From Pristionchus mayeri (Eukaryota > Nematoda > Chromadorea > Rhabditida > Neodiplogasteridae): a stretch of 64,000 nucleotides of DNA. Positions within the stretch are counted from its first letter, which is position 1. Each line of letters opens with the position of its first letter. The position numbers and the translations under genes are program-made. Below are positions 46,911-59,092 of this stretch, piece by piece. The notes beneath the pieces were generated by a model, which worked only from the letters and a program-made list of their open reading frames with translations, made no database searches and was not told where the DNA came from. The DNA is taken from positions 43,883,020 through 43,947,019 of the forward strand of contig BTRK01000006.1 of NCBI GenBank assembly GCA_036245805.1, given 5' to 3'.

Positions 46911-49186
46911 CTAACGATGAAGAGCTAACTTAGATAAGTCTAATTTGAGTAATCTATTCTTAAATACAGCAATACTTGAAGAACTATGAACATCTGAAGG
47001 TAGTTCACTAAGTATCCTAGCTACTCTTCTGGAAAAACAATGAAAACGAGGTGTGGATTTAGTTGCCTCAATATGAATTCCAAATGTGTTCGATCTATCT
47101 CTAAGGGGTTTAAAAGTAAAGAATCTATTTCGATCTAGAACTGTGTCGCCATTCATAATCCTACGGGCGAAAACTAGGTCAAAAATGACTCTCCTCTCTG
47201 AAAGCGCTTGAAGGCCAAGAGTAGATAGACGTTTTGGATAGGAAGGAAGAGAAAGAGGATATGATGGAGATGGAAAGCATCGATAGAATAGAATTCGAGT
47301 AAATTGTTCTTGGACCTTCTCTATTGTCTGACTATCCTTCTTAGTATAAGGATTCCAGAAAGGACAAGCAAAATCAAGGTGAGGAAGGACATAAGTGCGA
47401 TAACATTTAATAAGAATTTCAGGGGAGTTAACTGAGACAGCTCGGAGCATAATATGGAGAGCAGTCTTAGCCCTGTTAGCACGGTCAACAATGGAGGCAT
47501 TTTTGAGAAGGGAAGGGACAACTTGAATACCATGATCACGTTGTGGGGAATTACTTTTTAGAATTACATTGTTTATGGTATAACAAGGAGGGGTCGATCC
47601 TATGTGAAGATGGGTACACTTAGATTCAGCGAGAGAGAGAGCTGGTTAATAATAGTCCAAGAGTAAATAGCATCAAGAGCACATTGAAGTTGGGCAATTT
47701 TAGCTTGAGAGGATTCAAGTGGGTATGAAATATACAGTTTGATATCATCGGCATATGCTTGAATACGTACATCGGGAAAGTGGGAGAGAATGTGAGTGAT
47801 ATCCAAAATGTATAGTGTGAACAGAATTGGTCCTAGTACGGAGCCCTGTGGTACACCGGACAATACGGGGAACGAGTCAGAAATACAATCACCCAAACGG
47901 ACTGAGAAATGCCTGTCAGTTATAAAGGAAGATATCCAGTTAAGGAGATTACCATGAATACCGTAATGAGAGCATTTAGAAATCAATTTGATAAATGGTA
48001 CTGTATCAAACGCACGGGAAAAATCAAGTTAGATAACGTCAGTAAGTTCTTTACGAGAGTGAGCACGAGTCCAGTCATTTTCAGAGTCAATAACATTAGT
48101 GACAACGGAAGCACCGGGGCGATATCCATGCTGGTATTTAGGAATTATATCACATCGAAATAGGTATGGTGATAGTTTCTCTTTAACTAGCCTTTCCATA
48201 GTCTTAGATGCAGGTGAAATTATAGAAATGGGGCGATAAGAGTCAGGAAAATTGAGGTCCTTATCAGGCTTAGGAAGGGGCGTAATAAGGGAATGTTTCC
48301 AATGAGAAGGAACAATACCAGACATCATACTAATATTGAAAATGTCACAAAGAGGAAGAGAAAGGGCTGAAGCACATTTACGAAAAATATTCTGAGGAAT
48401 CTTATCAAATCCAGTAGAGCACGAAGGTGAGAGCTTTTTCAGGGCTTTAAAAACTTCATGAGGAAGGAATGAAACGTTAGAAAGGAATGGAAGGCGAGGG
48501 TGAGAGGGAATGGAGGGGATCACACCATCGTCAAGCGTGAAATGTGTTGCAAAATTAGAAGCAAGAAGGTTGGAAATATCAGGGAGAGTCGATACTAGTG
48601 AGCCATCAGAGGATTGCAGCTTCTTGGGAATAATTGACTTGGGTTTGGAAAGGGAACGGATATGACGGTAGAGGTCTTTCGACTGTTTTATTTTTTTCTT
48701 TTCGCAAAATTGGTTCCATTTTTTAATTTGAGTCAAAAGGTCTCTACTGCATTTTTCATACTGAATACGAACAGAGGAGGAATGAATCTTAGAAAATAGA
48801 ATATTCCTGTGCTGGATGAGGCGTTGAATATGTGGTGGGTAAGAAGCAGTAATAGGCCTAAGTTTGTGGAAAGGAACAAATGTATGAATACCTTGAATAA
48901 TAATTGAAACAAACGTGGTATACATCGACTCTGGATCGGGGGAAGCAGAAAACAAGCTATACCAATCGATACTATAGAGGTAAGAGGTGAAGTCATCATA
49001 ATTAGCACGAGCATAATCTCTAACAAAAGATTGCACTGGAGGGAGTGTGTGATAATTTAATGAGAAAGAAATGCCTAAATGATCGGATGATGGAAACGAA
49101 GGTATTACGGTAGGATCACAGATAATAGATGGTTCATTAGTGAGTAACCAATCTAAACATCTATCATGTCTCGTCATGATCTTCAC
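46911..49186 (-). mobile_element. 5'-truncated non-LTR retrotransposon (LINE) with decayed ORF2
   Basis: Minus-strand conceptual protein of about 750 residues. The start retains only the end of an endonuclease domain (DRCLDWLLTNEP...SSDHLGISF). Reverse transcriptase follows (PLPKPDK...SYRPISI, LDFSRAFDTV, SGVPQGSVLGPILF and the catalytic YADD in QAYADDIKLY), then a C-terminal region (RTYVLPHLDFACPFWNPY). Two lesions are visible: an in-frame TAA at 48029-48031 just before LDFSRAF, and a frameshift in a CT-repeat near 47635. The rest of the endonuclease is missing, the normal outcome of 5' truncation. The clade is Jockey/CR1-like; I cannot place it further. Confidence 0.88.
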
Positions 49187-50382
49187 AGAAATACTCGATC
49201 ACATTTTTTTCGCAAATTACCAACGGTAGTCTATTCAATATGTCCGGCTGCTTATTTCCAGCTTACGGAGACGGTGTAATGAAACATTTTTATTCAGCAC
49301 AGAAAATGGTGAATGGTAATGAGGTTAATGAGCAACGATCGACTAATATAATGAGGTGATAAAACCCATTGCAGATACAAAAAAAATTTCTTCAATTGTC
49401 TTGTACGACCACGAAGCATTTCTGAAATAATGGTAGCACATTCCTTTGTTATATTACTTTATAACTCTCGAATATACTCTACCTGCCACGGTGCACTGGC
49501 GTTCCTCCTTTCGATAATGAGCAATAGAGCGATGATAAAGACCTCAACGATGTAAAGAGTTTTCAATTAATTTTGAGGATGTGATAGAAACGCCTTGAAA
49601 GTCAGGGCAAACAAATAATTGCTGAATTTCTTTAAGATCGAAATTTCGGACATACCATGTAAATATGCATTTCAAACTTGACGTGAGGCACCAAAATCTG
49701 CAAATCTCGCTCAAATTTTAGAATCGAGATAAATACGAAAGAGCCAAGATTTCATATGTGCATGACTTACGAAATGTAGATACATTAGATTTTATAGAAT
49801 TCAAATAATGTTTCTTCCGGAGAAGAATTTGAGACGGTGTAAGCATCTGTAACGATACATTAGTCAGGTAAATGTTCCGAATAATGAAAAAAATATCGAA
49901 AATTGGTTGGCTCAAATTAAGAAGGAATCTGCACATCTAGAAACACTCATGTGAATCGATGCTACTAGAGAAAGGATATGAAGAGAGGGTATAGAATGGA
50001 GAGAATCCGAATTATAAGGGGGAATCCATGGTTACACAAGAGAAGAATTGGACAGAAAGATGTGCATGAAGGAGAAAGGGGAAAGGGGATTCAAAAGTGT
50101 TCTGTCAAATCAGATGCCAAATCAGATATTATTCGGAACATTTTCTTCGGTTGTGATCATTGAACTTTCAGACGGAAGCTCCTCGTTTTCTTCTAGCCTG
50201 ATATATGAAGTGTATTTGGGTAAGGGAGACGAACGCTTTCATTCTACTGCAAATCCATGTTTTATTTTATTAAAACGAAATATGTGTATATTGTCAAATT
50301 CACTGTGCAGATGCCAGTTTTTCTAGATAGTCCGAAGCATTAAAAGAAGAAAAAAATAATGGAGAATGTGAAGAGAATGCGA
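49187..50382. other. Intergenic, LINE to NEP-D
   Basis: AT-rich, with no recognised gene. The last 200 bp (50185-50382) are the NEP-D 3' flank and match the NEP-E 3' flank at about 61890-62066, including gccagtttttctagatag-like and cattaaaagaag blocks. Minus-strand AATAAA signals occur near 50265. Confidence 0.55.
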
Positions 50383-53300
50383 TTAGAAGGGCTTCGAGGT
50401 CCACACGTTGCAGTGTCTATCGGGTGTGTAGGGAGTATTGGCAGGGCAGTTGAACGCATTCTGAAATCGTTTTATATTCACAGAGCAAATATCGAATTTA
50501 GTATTCCATTGATATTGCACACATTTCATTAGGTTATGGCATGCCAAATGTTTAAATATGATTCAACAAAGATGGACGATCCTCCCCGAAGAAATTCCGA
50601 ATATATTCACAAATTTTTTAGTTCATTACTGTTATTCAATTATTGAATGTAGAAAAAAATAATTTAAATTCACGTGAATTTGTAAAGAAAGCGCGCTCAC
50701 CTTGAATGCAGGGAAGTTCTGGAGGGTTCCGAGCACTGTGTAGGGGGTGGGAGAGTGAACATTCGTTGCGATCTCATTTTCATATTTTTCCTTAGTTTTC
50801 TCAGGATCGCACCAGGTCTGAAATTGTAAATTGAACGTTCAAATAGCAATCGGATGTTGAAACCTGTGCGAAAGTGAGGAAGAACAGCTGATCAGAGGTG
50901 AAGGAAGAGCCGAAGCCAGGAAGTCTCGGGTCAGCTCCATTTAGAGACTCATAGGCCTTGAGAGCCCTGTAGGCTGCTTGAATTCCTGAAAGAAAAAAAA
51001 TACATTGTTAATCCCCATTATTCTGTACTTTTTATATTGTATATCACAAACAGAATTGACCGTCTAACCTCCGTTGTCTGCGATTTTCTCTCCCTGAGTG
51101 TTGGCTCCGTCCAGACACACTCCCGGGAAGGGGCAGAAGCTGGAGTACTCATCGATCACACATTGAGTCATGTCGTTGAAAGGCTTCTGCAAGTCTGCCG
51201 TCATCCATCTAAACAGGTAAGTGTATAATGCCCAGTTTCAATTTAATCGTGAACTGACGCGTGAAGAGCGCCGATTCCATCCCACTCCACACCCAGGTCA
51301 TCGAATCCGTGCGTGAGTTCGTGTCCGGCGATGAAACCGATGCCTGATTATTGCATTTGTATGTATTGTGCCAAGGTGTGTATTGTGCAAACGGTTGGTA
51401 ATAGTTATTTACTTAATAAAAATCTATGAATTTAGAATAAATATTAGTCATTAACTTTTATCTTGAATGAATCAACTAATTTCACCTCCGAAGATGGTAG
51501 CGAGAGGATAATCGGGGGAGTAGAGCGGCTCCTGGAGTATTCCCTTGGGGAAGGTGATCGAATTCAGCTGGGATTGGTACCTGTGCGAAATGCATCATAT
51601 TTGTATATATTATTCGATATTGTCAAGCCAATCTACGGATAGTATTTTTTCATAAAATTTCAAGTTCGGAATGAATCATTGTGGACTCATACCAGGCGTT
51701 CGCATATCCTACGAATTTGCCGAAATTCCCACGATCTCGAGGCGTCGGCTTAACGAGTGGAAGGACCTGCAGAGAAACACATATTTTGTTGCGCTGATAG
51801 ACGCGTTGTCCAAACCTCTTTCATCCTGAAGTAATCGTCAATCTTGATCACAATATCCATAAAGTTGTCCTGCTCAGTGTAGTCAAGACCCTACAAAATA
51901 CAGTTATTATTATTGCTAGCTTGCAAATTCTATTTACCTTGTAGAATTCAGTGAGAGCCGCATCATCAGTGACCCAGTCAGGGTAAGCAACATTAAGCTG
52001 GATGTTGTCGATCTTGTCGAAAGCACCCTGGATATTTGCGATATTCGCTCATCTTATAACTAAACAGTCGTTTTCGACAAGCTTAATCACTCGCCTTCTT
52101 GCTTTCTTTGTCCATCCAGTTGATCTGGTCGATTTGCGAACGGAATCCGTAGAAGGTCCAATTGGCAATCTCGGCGAACTGTGAATAGATTCGCAATTCT
52201 TCAATGGCTTGAAAAAACAAACGTTCGACTTGAGCGCTTTGCGCTCCTCAGGATCAGGCATGTCGGTGTCGACGTACATTCTGGTAGAAGCGGCCGAAAG
52301 GAGATCCTCGGATAGCTCCAATGAATTCAATCATTAATTGATTAAGATATATCTAGTCTAAGCGATGGACAAGAAAAGTCAGTTGATTGAATCGAATATG
52401 GAGAAGGTGACTTTGCAGCAGGGTAATGAGAGTACGAACATTTTAGAAATGTCTAGCATGTTTCTGAAACCAATTTAGATGAGTTTGCTTTTACAAGTCT
52501 TAGATACCCACTGCAGGACAAATGAATTCAAGATCGTCTGCGTTCGTATCTTCCATGGGCGGCTTTCTCAGCATGGTAGCGAGTGTCCTCTTGTCGTGGT
52601 TGAGGACTGCGCGATACTTGTCCATCTCATGAGGCTCCCTCAAGGCCTGATGAATGTATTTTGATATTTCAATATAAAAAAATTATTATGGAATGCTAAA
52701 CGTTTGCTATCTTTCTGGAAGAGTCAATCTGTACTTAATTATGGCGGAATACTGGCTATTCATATTTCGTTGCGTCTCGGATCGTAAATATTGCAATGAT
52801 ATGATAATAGTAATAGGGATAATAGTCTATCCCGATATTATAATAATGTTATTTACCCTCCGAGGATCTGGCACCGAACCAAGAATGCCCGAGAACGCCT
52901 TCGCGAAGACGTAATTGGCAATGGTGGCGCGATTTCCCTGTTAGATAACTATGATTTGCTTCGAGCTGCCTCGACACCTGTTTGATGTGAGCGTTGAGCA
53001 GGTTTAACGTGATATTCTCCTACTTGATGAAGACTTTCCACGTGTTGTCAACATGTGCCTGCTCTCCCAGAAGTGTGAGAACCTGAAATTGTGAATTTAG
53101 AGCGGGAGTTTCAGCAAACTCAACTGACATAAACTGCCAACGTGCTCCGATTGGAACATTGAACCATAAAATAAATCCAAAATATTAAATCATAAAAACT
53201 TTTTTAAGCAGAGATACGCGCGATAAACGTTTCTACAGGGCACAGGGTAATCAAGTTGAACGGTTCAAACAAATTAAACTCAGTAAGTGTGATTCAAAAA

Positions 53301-56300
53301 AGGTCAGAGACGCAGCGAGATGGTAAGAGTGCACGCGCAAGGAGCGAGTACTCTGTCGTCTGTCGCTCTCGCCTCCCCTCTCTAATTCTCCCCTCTCTAA
53401 GCTTCTTTTATTTTGCAGTGTTTCCTTCGCATATTTTCTTTTCTGTTCCTTTGTTTAGGTATTTTAATATTGCAAACACAGAAATATATTTAAAAATTGA
53501 ATTACACAATGCAAAACAACAATTTTGAGCCATCTTTTAAAAAAATGCTCGTGTTACTGTAAGAAAAGTTTGACACTATCGTAAGTTTTCCTTGCTACAC
53601 AGGTTATTCCGCATAAGAGTCCACGTCTTTTCACGTGCTTTAAGATAAATGCCAATTGTTTCGGGCCAATTTCTACAATTTCAAAGCACTGTCTATTTTA
53701 AAGAGACAACATGCACTTTAAGCGCTATGTACATGTCTCCCGTGAATTCTTATTGCAATATTTTATAATCTTCTAGGGTCAACGCGCATTTAGAAAAATA
53801 ACGGGCCTTTGGTATTACAAATTACGAAATTAATATATCACAGTTTGTACCATATCCTGAACTACTTACCCACTGAATGTAGGTGACCCATTCGAATTGA
53901 TCGGCCTTCGTGTTGAGATCGTCGGGTGTGTGCGGGTTATAGCTGCGCTCGGCCTGGCAATTGACCAAATAATCCACTTTAAAAAAATATTCATTAGCTG
54001 ATTCGCATTTCAAAGTGATTTTTTTTAAATTGAGCTATTGAAATACTAATTGTATTGTTTAATTTCGAAATGCGAGAGGCTGACGTTTCGGCGAACGATG
54101 GGATCCTGCTGCATCTTGAGCGAAATCTCCTTATCGAACTCGATCACATCGTCGGCCATTTTCTGTGAAAAAAATGTTTATATTTTATGAATGATTGCAT
54201 ATGATGCGGCTCCTGCGGCTCGTAGAAGGAGCGATATATAAGTTTGGCTTATACTTAGGCAACCTTCAGAGCTTTATGGTCCAGTAGAATGCCCAGGATG
54301 TCAGCCGCATGGCTAATGTCGCTGCTAATCTTATTGATGAGACTGGAATGGATATTTGAAAGATATTTGCAGTTCGACAGTATCGTGTGATTTTTTGGTT
54401 TTTTTACAAATCCTACCTCTCCTTCAAGGTGGGATAGTGTTCTCCGTAGACGGAAGCCTTGAAAATAGGCAGCGGTTGATCGATGTAGATCGTGGACCCA
54501 TCAGGATTCTGTAATGGTTATTGTGTAATTGGAGAAAATCGATCTCGGGCACGGGGGAATGACAGAAGAGCAACGAAAAAAGCGCAACTCGGCATAACTC
54601 GTTCAATCGACGTCCAACTTGGGAGTACCGTATACAATCAATACTACAGTACCACCATCACCTACTGTAATCAGTTCCTTGGGTCGATTCAGTACCCTGG
54701 TTCATATATTTTTTAAAATTCCCCAATGGATATCAAAATGTGTATACCATAGTCTGTGGTATACTAGAGTGTTTTTGAATTATTTTGAGATTCATTGGGA
54801 AATTTTAGAAAAAGATATGACCCACGGAACTGAATCTGGCCTAAGGAACTGATTACGGTACGTGATGGTGGTACTGTAGTATTGATTGTGTACGGTACTC
54901 CCAAGCTAGGACGTCGATTGAACGAATTATGCCGAGTTGCGCTTTTGTCGTTGCTCTTCTGTCATACCCCTCGGGCATTGCTTTAAAGGAGGAGTAAACT
55001 CAAAATTCAATTTTTGAAGCTATCATATGCACTGCTTAGAGCCCTACAACGATAAGAAGCTCCGAAATTTTCACATTGATATATCCATTCCAAACAGAGT
55101 TATAGCTAGTTGGCTGGGAGCCAGATCAGGGAAAGCTCAGGGAAGGGGGCGAGATAGCACGCGACTTGAAGAGAGTGCGTCCCTAGGTGAAACATATTCC
55201 AACCAGGCGCGCGTTTGCATTTACTCCTCCTTTAATGCCTATTGTAAAAATTGCAAATGTTCACCTTGAAATCAGTACTAACAGAGGTAGGCAGAAATGA
55301 GTTGACACCGAACTGTCCTCTCGAATAGCCTGATAGGTGTGTGTAAAAAAGTCGAGAAACTTTCTTTCACCGAGCAGTTTGGAAAAGGCGACTGTATCCA
55401 TGGTGAAGTCATCGAAGGGCACAAAGAAAGGCACATCTACGCCAGTGGTGTCCAGCAGCTGCTGCAGTCTCTCCCTAATCTTCGCGTCCTGGTCGGCCTA
55501 AAGTATCAACTTGACGAGATAAAGGTAAAGGTATTCCCGTATATATCCAGCAGGGAGCACACAGCTATCCCAGCGGCTATGATAGGCTAGTTTAACCCGG
55601 AAGGGCTAATCTTTTGTTAGGACCTATTTAATTTCGGACGACAAGATATACAAAAGGAAATAGATTCGTACGATTAGATTTGTTTTTTCCTGTCCTGATT
55701 AATTTTAAACGAAGTATTTGACTCACAGTAGTGTAGCTGTCATCATGCATGCACTTGTCACGGTACCACTTCACTTGCTTCACCGGCGTGGACTGCAAAA
55801 AAACTTTTGCATTGATTATATATGCAAAATTTGTGAATATTTATTCGCAGCTTTTACCGCATTGTTCCAGTATTCCTCAGGCGCGTTCCACATCTTGCTC
55901 GCCACTTCTTCGTTCTTTACCAGGGAAATGAGGAAAGGCGATTCCTCTGAGTTGTTCTGTCCCTTTCCGCACACGTAATGGTAGAAGTCGTCGCACGGGT
56001 TGATTGCCAGGTCCATCCATTTCCTGATATGAATTTGCTCAGAATGCATTTCTGCACTTCTAGAACTTCAATTTATCTTCCCTGATCAACTCATTCGAAG
56101 AGGTCGGAGATGCCGGCGAATGCAGAGTATCTATGGTCGTTCGTATCGATGATTGGTGCATCGGGAATGTTCTTGAGCGGGTCCTTAATATCCTCGAGAA
56201 CCACACCATGCACATGAGGTGGAGGAGCCACGATTACTCCAAGAATGCCCAACAGAAGCCCGAGAGCTGCTAGCTGGAAATCGACTATTGAAAGACACCT

Positions 56301-56452
56301 ACAGTTATCTCTAAATGAATTTCATGCATATGGATCTGAAGAAAAATCTCCATAAACCGAGTATCGTAACAAAAATTTTAAAAAATCCAATCCATTTATT
56401 CGAGACTAGAGTACTGTACCTTGCAGGATACTCCCCCTCCTATGCTGGCCAT
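50383..56452 (-). pseudogene. NEP-D: M13 neprilysin-like copy with stop and donor loss
   Basis: Twenty-four exons by homology (minus): 56420-56452, exon 2 from about 56275 to 56096, 55858-56023, 55727-55792, 55371-55497, 55265-55329, 54417-54508, 54264-54342, 54085-54162, 53870-53953, 52978-53082, 52857-52937, 52512-52646, 52223-52315, 52095-52178, 51938-52027, 51816-51890, 51693-51766, 51486-51580, 51259-51343, 51069-51208, 50864-50985, 50701-50817, 50383-50460. The membrane helix and the KNIPDAPIIDT segment are on one exon and the Pro/Thr stalk is gone. Lesions: the exon 2 donor reads AT instead of GT (TTCGA|ATGAGT), and an in-frame TAG lies at 53020-53022. The Arg of HSPxxYR is Thr (HSPTPYTVLG) and GENIAD is GEKIAD. 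HELTH is intact. The donor after 52095 is GC, which may be tolerated. Confidence 0.85.
54546..54977. repeat. Foldback element in NEP-D intron 6
   Basis: About 430 bp with arms of roughly 190 bp: left ggaatgacagaagagcaacg, right cgttgctcttctgtcatacc, and inner gtaccgtatacaatcaatac with its complement. The arms are almost identical. No coding capacity. Confidence 0.8.
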
Positions 56453-56515
56453 CTGCACAGACGATGAATAGAAATGAGGTGAATTGATGGCACCAAGTTT
56501 TCTTTTTTATATCCA

Positions 56516-56535
56516 GTTTTTATCAGCTCCAGACT
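56516..56535 (-). promoter_or_regulatory. GATA site and TATA box of NEP-D
   Basis: On the minus strand, TGATAA (56530-56535) then TATAAA (56516-56521), 63 bp upstream of the ATG at 56450-56452. The block ctggagctgataa is the same as in NEP-C although the gene lies 18 kb away in the opposite orientation. Confidence 0.6.
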
Positions 56536-57600
56536 AAGGGATGTGTGTTTTGCGGCAGCAATGGCAACGGCGTTTCAGTGACAACCTCAGGATTTTCATA
56601 TCCTTGACGTTGTCTTTTTGGTCTCACCATAAGAAGTCTTCGAAAAGCTGTTTTGATGATGCACATTTTCTTTTTTGATTTTATATCTGTAATGATTGTT
56701 TACAGGAATATTTGGCGGCTATGTGAAGATTTTTTGTTCAATAATGAGGCTTTGTTTTTCGAAATTCGGGTCGCCGTCTCCTCATTTCCAATGTAGAGCC
56801 GTCGAGTCGCAAGTCAGGAGTGTATTGAATAAAGACGAAATCGTTCCTGGATGTGATCTTTGAACTTTCAGTCTTCGCTTTCTTCCCGCGGGATTCTGCG
56901 AGCGCTATGGGGGCGTCTATCAACCGAGAGCAAGTGCTTATGCTACAAAACTCCGGAATTAGTGTTTTGTATAATTTATTTGGCATGCAAAATGAAACAG
57001 ATTTTGATTTTTGTTTTGTCGGTCAACGCGAATTTACCAATCCAGACAGTGGCACGGGTACTGAGGCTAGACGAGACAAACGCAGACCAATTGATCCATG
57101 TGTTTTCGAGAGATAACAATTCGAGACAATCGAAACACAGTACAGAGAAGGTCCGTCTCGATAGTTCTCGAGCAACACATGATTTCTAATAGGTGATCAT
57201 TCAATAACAGAACAAAATGTGGGTCTTAGATGGAAGCAGTTCGGTTGGTTCGTGCTGCGAACTCACCCATACTATTTCGTACAATGATTTTGTTTAATGG
57301 TGTTAGTATTATATTTTCGAGAAGAAAGTTGGGCATATATCCAATTTCTGAAAAGTTTGTAGAGTTCTTTTATAAAAAAACATGACTCATGTTTTTGCAC
57401 CCTAACCGATCCGAGCAACGAAGATGGGTGTGTGGGTGTGAGTTTCACTCAACTCTAAGATAACATTATATCATATCATATTTATCCTGGCACAATGGTC
57501 CTGCATGAGGGTGACTTCCGTGTGAAGGGGATTGGGATCTTCGGTCTCAGGTCGTCGTTAGGTCAAGGGATCCTCTTTGGCTTCTCTGGTCATCTGTATC
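56536..57600. other. Intergenic upstream of NEP-D
   Basis: No gene recognised. The plus-strand open frames at 56853-57189 overlap in two frames without motif, signal peptide or splice partners. A stretch at 57393-57468 (tttgcaccctaaccgat...ctctaagataacatta) recurs in diverged form at 59569-59638, on the other side of the LINE/SINE nest. Confidence 0.5.
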
Positions 57601-57614
57601 ACATCATATCATAT

Positions 57615-57851
57615 TTATTCAAGATTCAGGATCTGGGCCTGTTGAATGATACATGAATTCCATGCATCGGGATCTCTTCTACTCTTGCTTGCCCAATTCA
57701 CTCCTAGTAATCGAACCATGTCGTCTCGCCATCTCGTCTTCGGTCTTCCGTTCGGTCGAGTGCGATCCCACGCCGACCATTCCATGATAATCTTCGTCCA
57801 TATATCGTCGTTCAACTCTTCGAGTAAAATATATTTGCATTTTTTCGACAC
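57615..57851 (-). mobile_element. 3' fragment of a LINE reverse transcriptase ORF
   Basis: Minus-strand 78-codon frame containing RPNGRPKTRWRDDMVRLLG followed by a DPDAWNS-like region, the C-terminal signature of endonuclease/reverse-transcriptase proteins of RTE-like elements in nematodes. It is a different element from 58083-58893, whose equivalent reads GRPITRWRDSFRK. Only the last part of the ORF remains. Confidence 0.7.
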
Positions 57852-57854
57852 ATC

Positions 57855-58045
57855 ATTGCCGAGTGGTTAACGCACTAAACTTGATAACCGAAGGTTGCGG
57901 GTTCGACTACTGTCAGCGGTAAACACCTTTGTCAAGCTTTGGGGGTTTGGAAGAGTGAAGTAGGATTACCGTAACCTTTCCACAGTATCCCGGTTCTGTG
58001 GGTCAACATTATTGCGCTGGGTCAGATGATTACGATTACGATTTT
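57855..58045 (+). mobile_element. tRNA-derived SINE, plus-strand copy
   Basis: Head: gccgagtggttaacgcac (A-box region) and ggttgcgggttcgactact (B-box). Body: aagctttgggggtttggaag, gtgaagtaggattaccgtaacc and cacagtatcccggttc. Tail: repeated gattac. The head and body match the minus-strand copy at 58905-59092. It sits between two LINE fragments. Confidence 0.8.
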
Positions 58046-58082
58046 AACACATTTATCTAGAGGTCATTAGATTCTCGGGAGA

Positions 58083-58893
58083 TCATGCGAGAGCTCTGAT
58101 GTGCATGGTGTTCCAGTTAGAGCTTCGTGCTTGATTGAGAAAATTTGGGCCTGTTGCTTTGCGGAAAGAGTCCCTCCATCTCGTGATTGGGCGGCCGCGT
58201 CTCCTCTTTCTCCGCGGAATCCATTCGATCACAGATCGGCTCCACTTCCGGCAATCATCATTCGCGATCTTATGCAACCAAAACCATTTCCTTTTCTGAG
58301 CAGTGTGAACGAAGTCCTGAACTCTAGTTGAATCTCGCAACCGCTCATTAGAGAAATGAGCGAGCACAGTACAGCCAACCATCCAACGTTCCATTTTTCT
58401 TTGAGGCACCGATAATCGATTCATTTGTGCTTTGGTCAGAGCCCAACATTCACAACCGTAAACCACAGCGGGAAGTATGCAGCCGTTGAAAAGCCGACGT
58501 TTATGTGCATTGGAATACCCTTGTTGATAAGAAAAGTGCGGTGTTTGGGAAAGCACCAAAACCAGCTTGAATGCGTCGGGTGATTTCACAGTCATCGTTT
58601 CCGCTGACTGCGATTGCGCTTCCCAAGTAGACCACCTTATCTTGCAATTTTACTACTTTTCCTCCTATTCTTACATCCCTTGGATCAGGCTTGGAACTCA
58701 TTCCGACAGTTTTATCGCCATTGAGACCCAATCCCACTGTAGCAAGTACACGCTCTAATTCCCTTCCCATCGTCTGAATCTGTCGTTCATCGTGAGAAAT
58801 GAGTACGGCATCATCAGCAAAAAGAATATGGGACAGAAACCGACCATTGATACTTACTCCCTTATTTGCCCAATTTAGCCGACGGAATGCCAT
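58083..58893 (-). mobile_element. RTE-like LINE fragment, reverse transcriptase
   Basis: Two overlapping minus-strand frames (58501-58893 and 58083-58595) form one broken ORF. The first has ILFADDAVLISHDERQIQ with the FADD catalytic motif and GLGLNGDKT. The second continues through RRLFNGCILPAVVYGCECWAL to GRPITRWRDSFRKATG. A frameshift lies around 58510-58590. The endonuclease and the first half of the polymerase are missing. Confidence 0.85.
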
Positions 58894-58904
58894 ATCTAGA
58901 ACCG

Positions 58905-59092
58905 CAGGTCAGATGAATACCTTGATAAAAGTAGAGTATCGGCATACTGAACCGGGGTACTGTAGCAAGGTTACGGTAATCCTACTTCACTTTTCCGAAC
59001 TCCCCAAAGCTTGGCAAAGTTGTTTGCCGCCGATCGGAGTCGAACTCGCAACCTTCGGTGGTCAAGTCGAGTTAACCACTCGGCTATGATTT
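58905..59092 (-). mobile_element. tRNA-derived SINE, minus-strand copy
   Basis: On the minus strand: tagccgagtggttaactcg, aaggttgcgagttcgactcc, then aagctttggggagttcgga, gtgaagtaggattaccgtaacc and cagtaccccggttc. Same order as the copy at 57855-58045, with substitutions throughout. It abuts the 5' edge of the LINE fragment. Confidence 0.8.

Noticed and set aside
51259..51343. NEP-D as a functional peptidase because HELTH is intact
   Set aside because: The in-frame TAG at 53020-53022, the lost donor of exon 2 and the replaced Arg make a working enzyme unlikely.
56853..57189. Overlapping plus-strand open frames upstream of NEP-D
   Set aside because: Two frames open over the same stretch with no motif or hydrophobic pattern and no splice partners.
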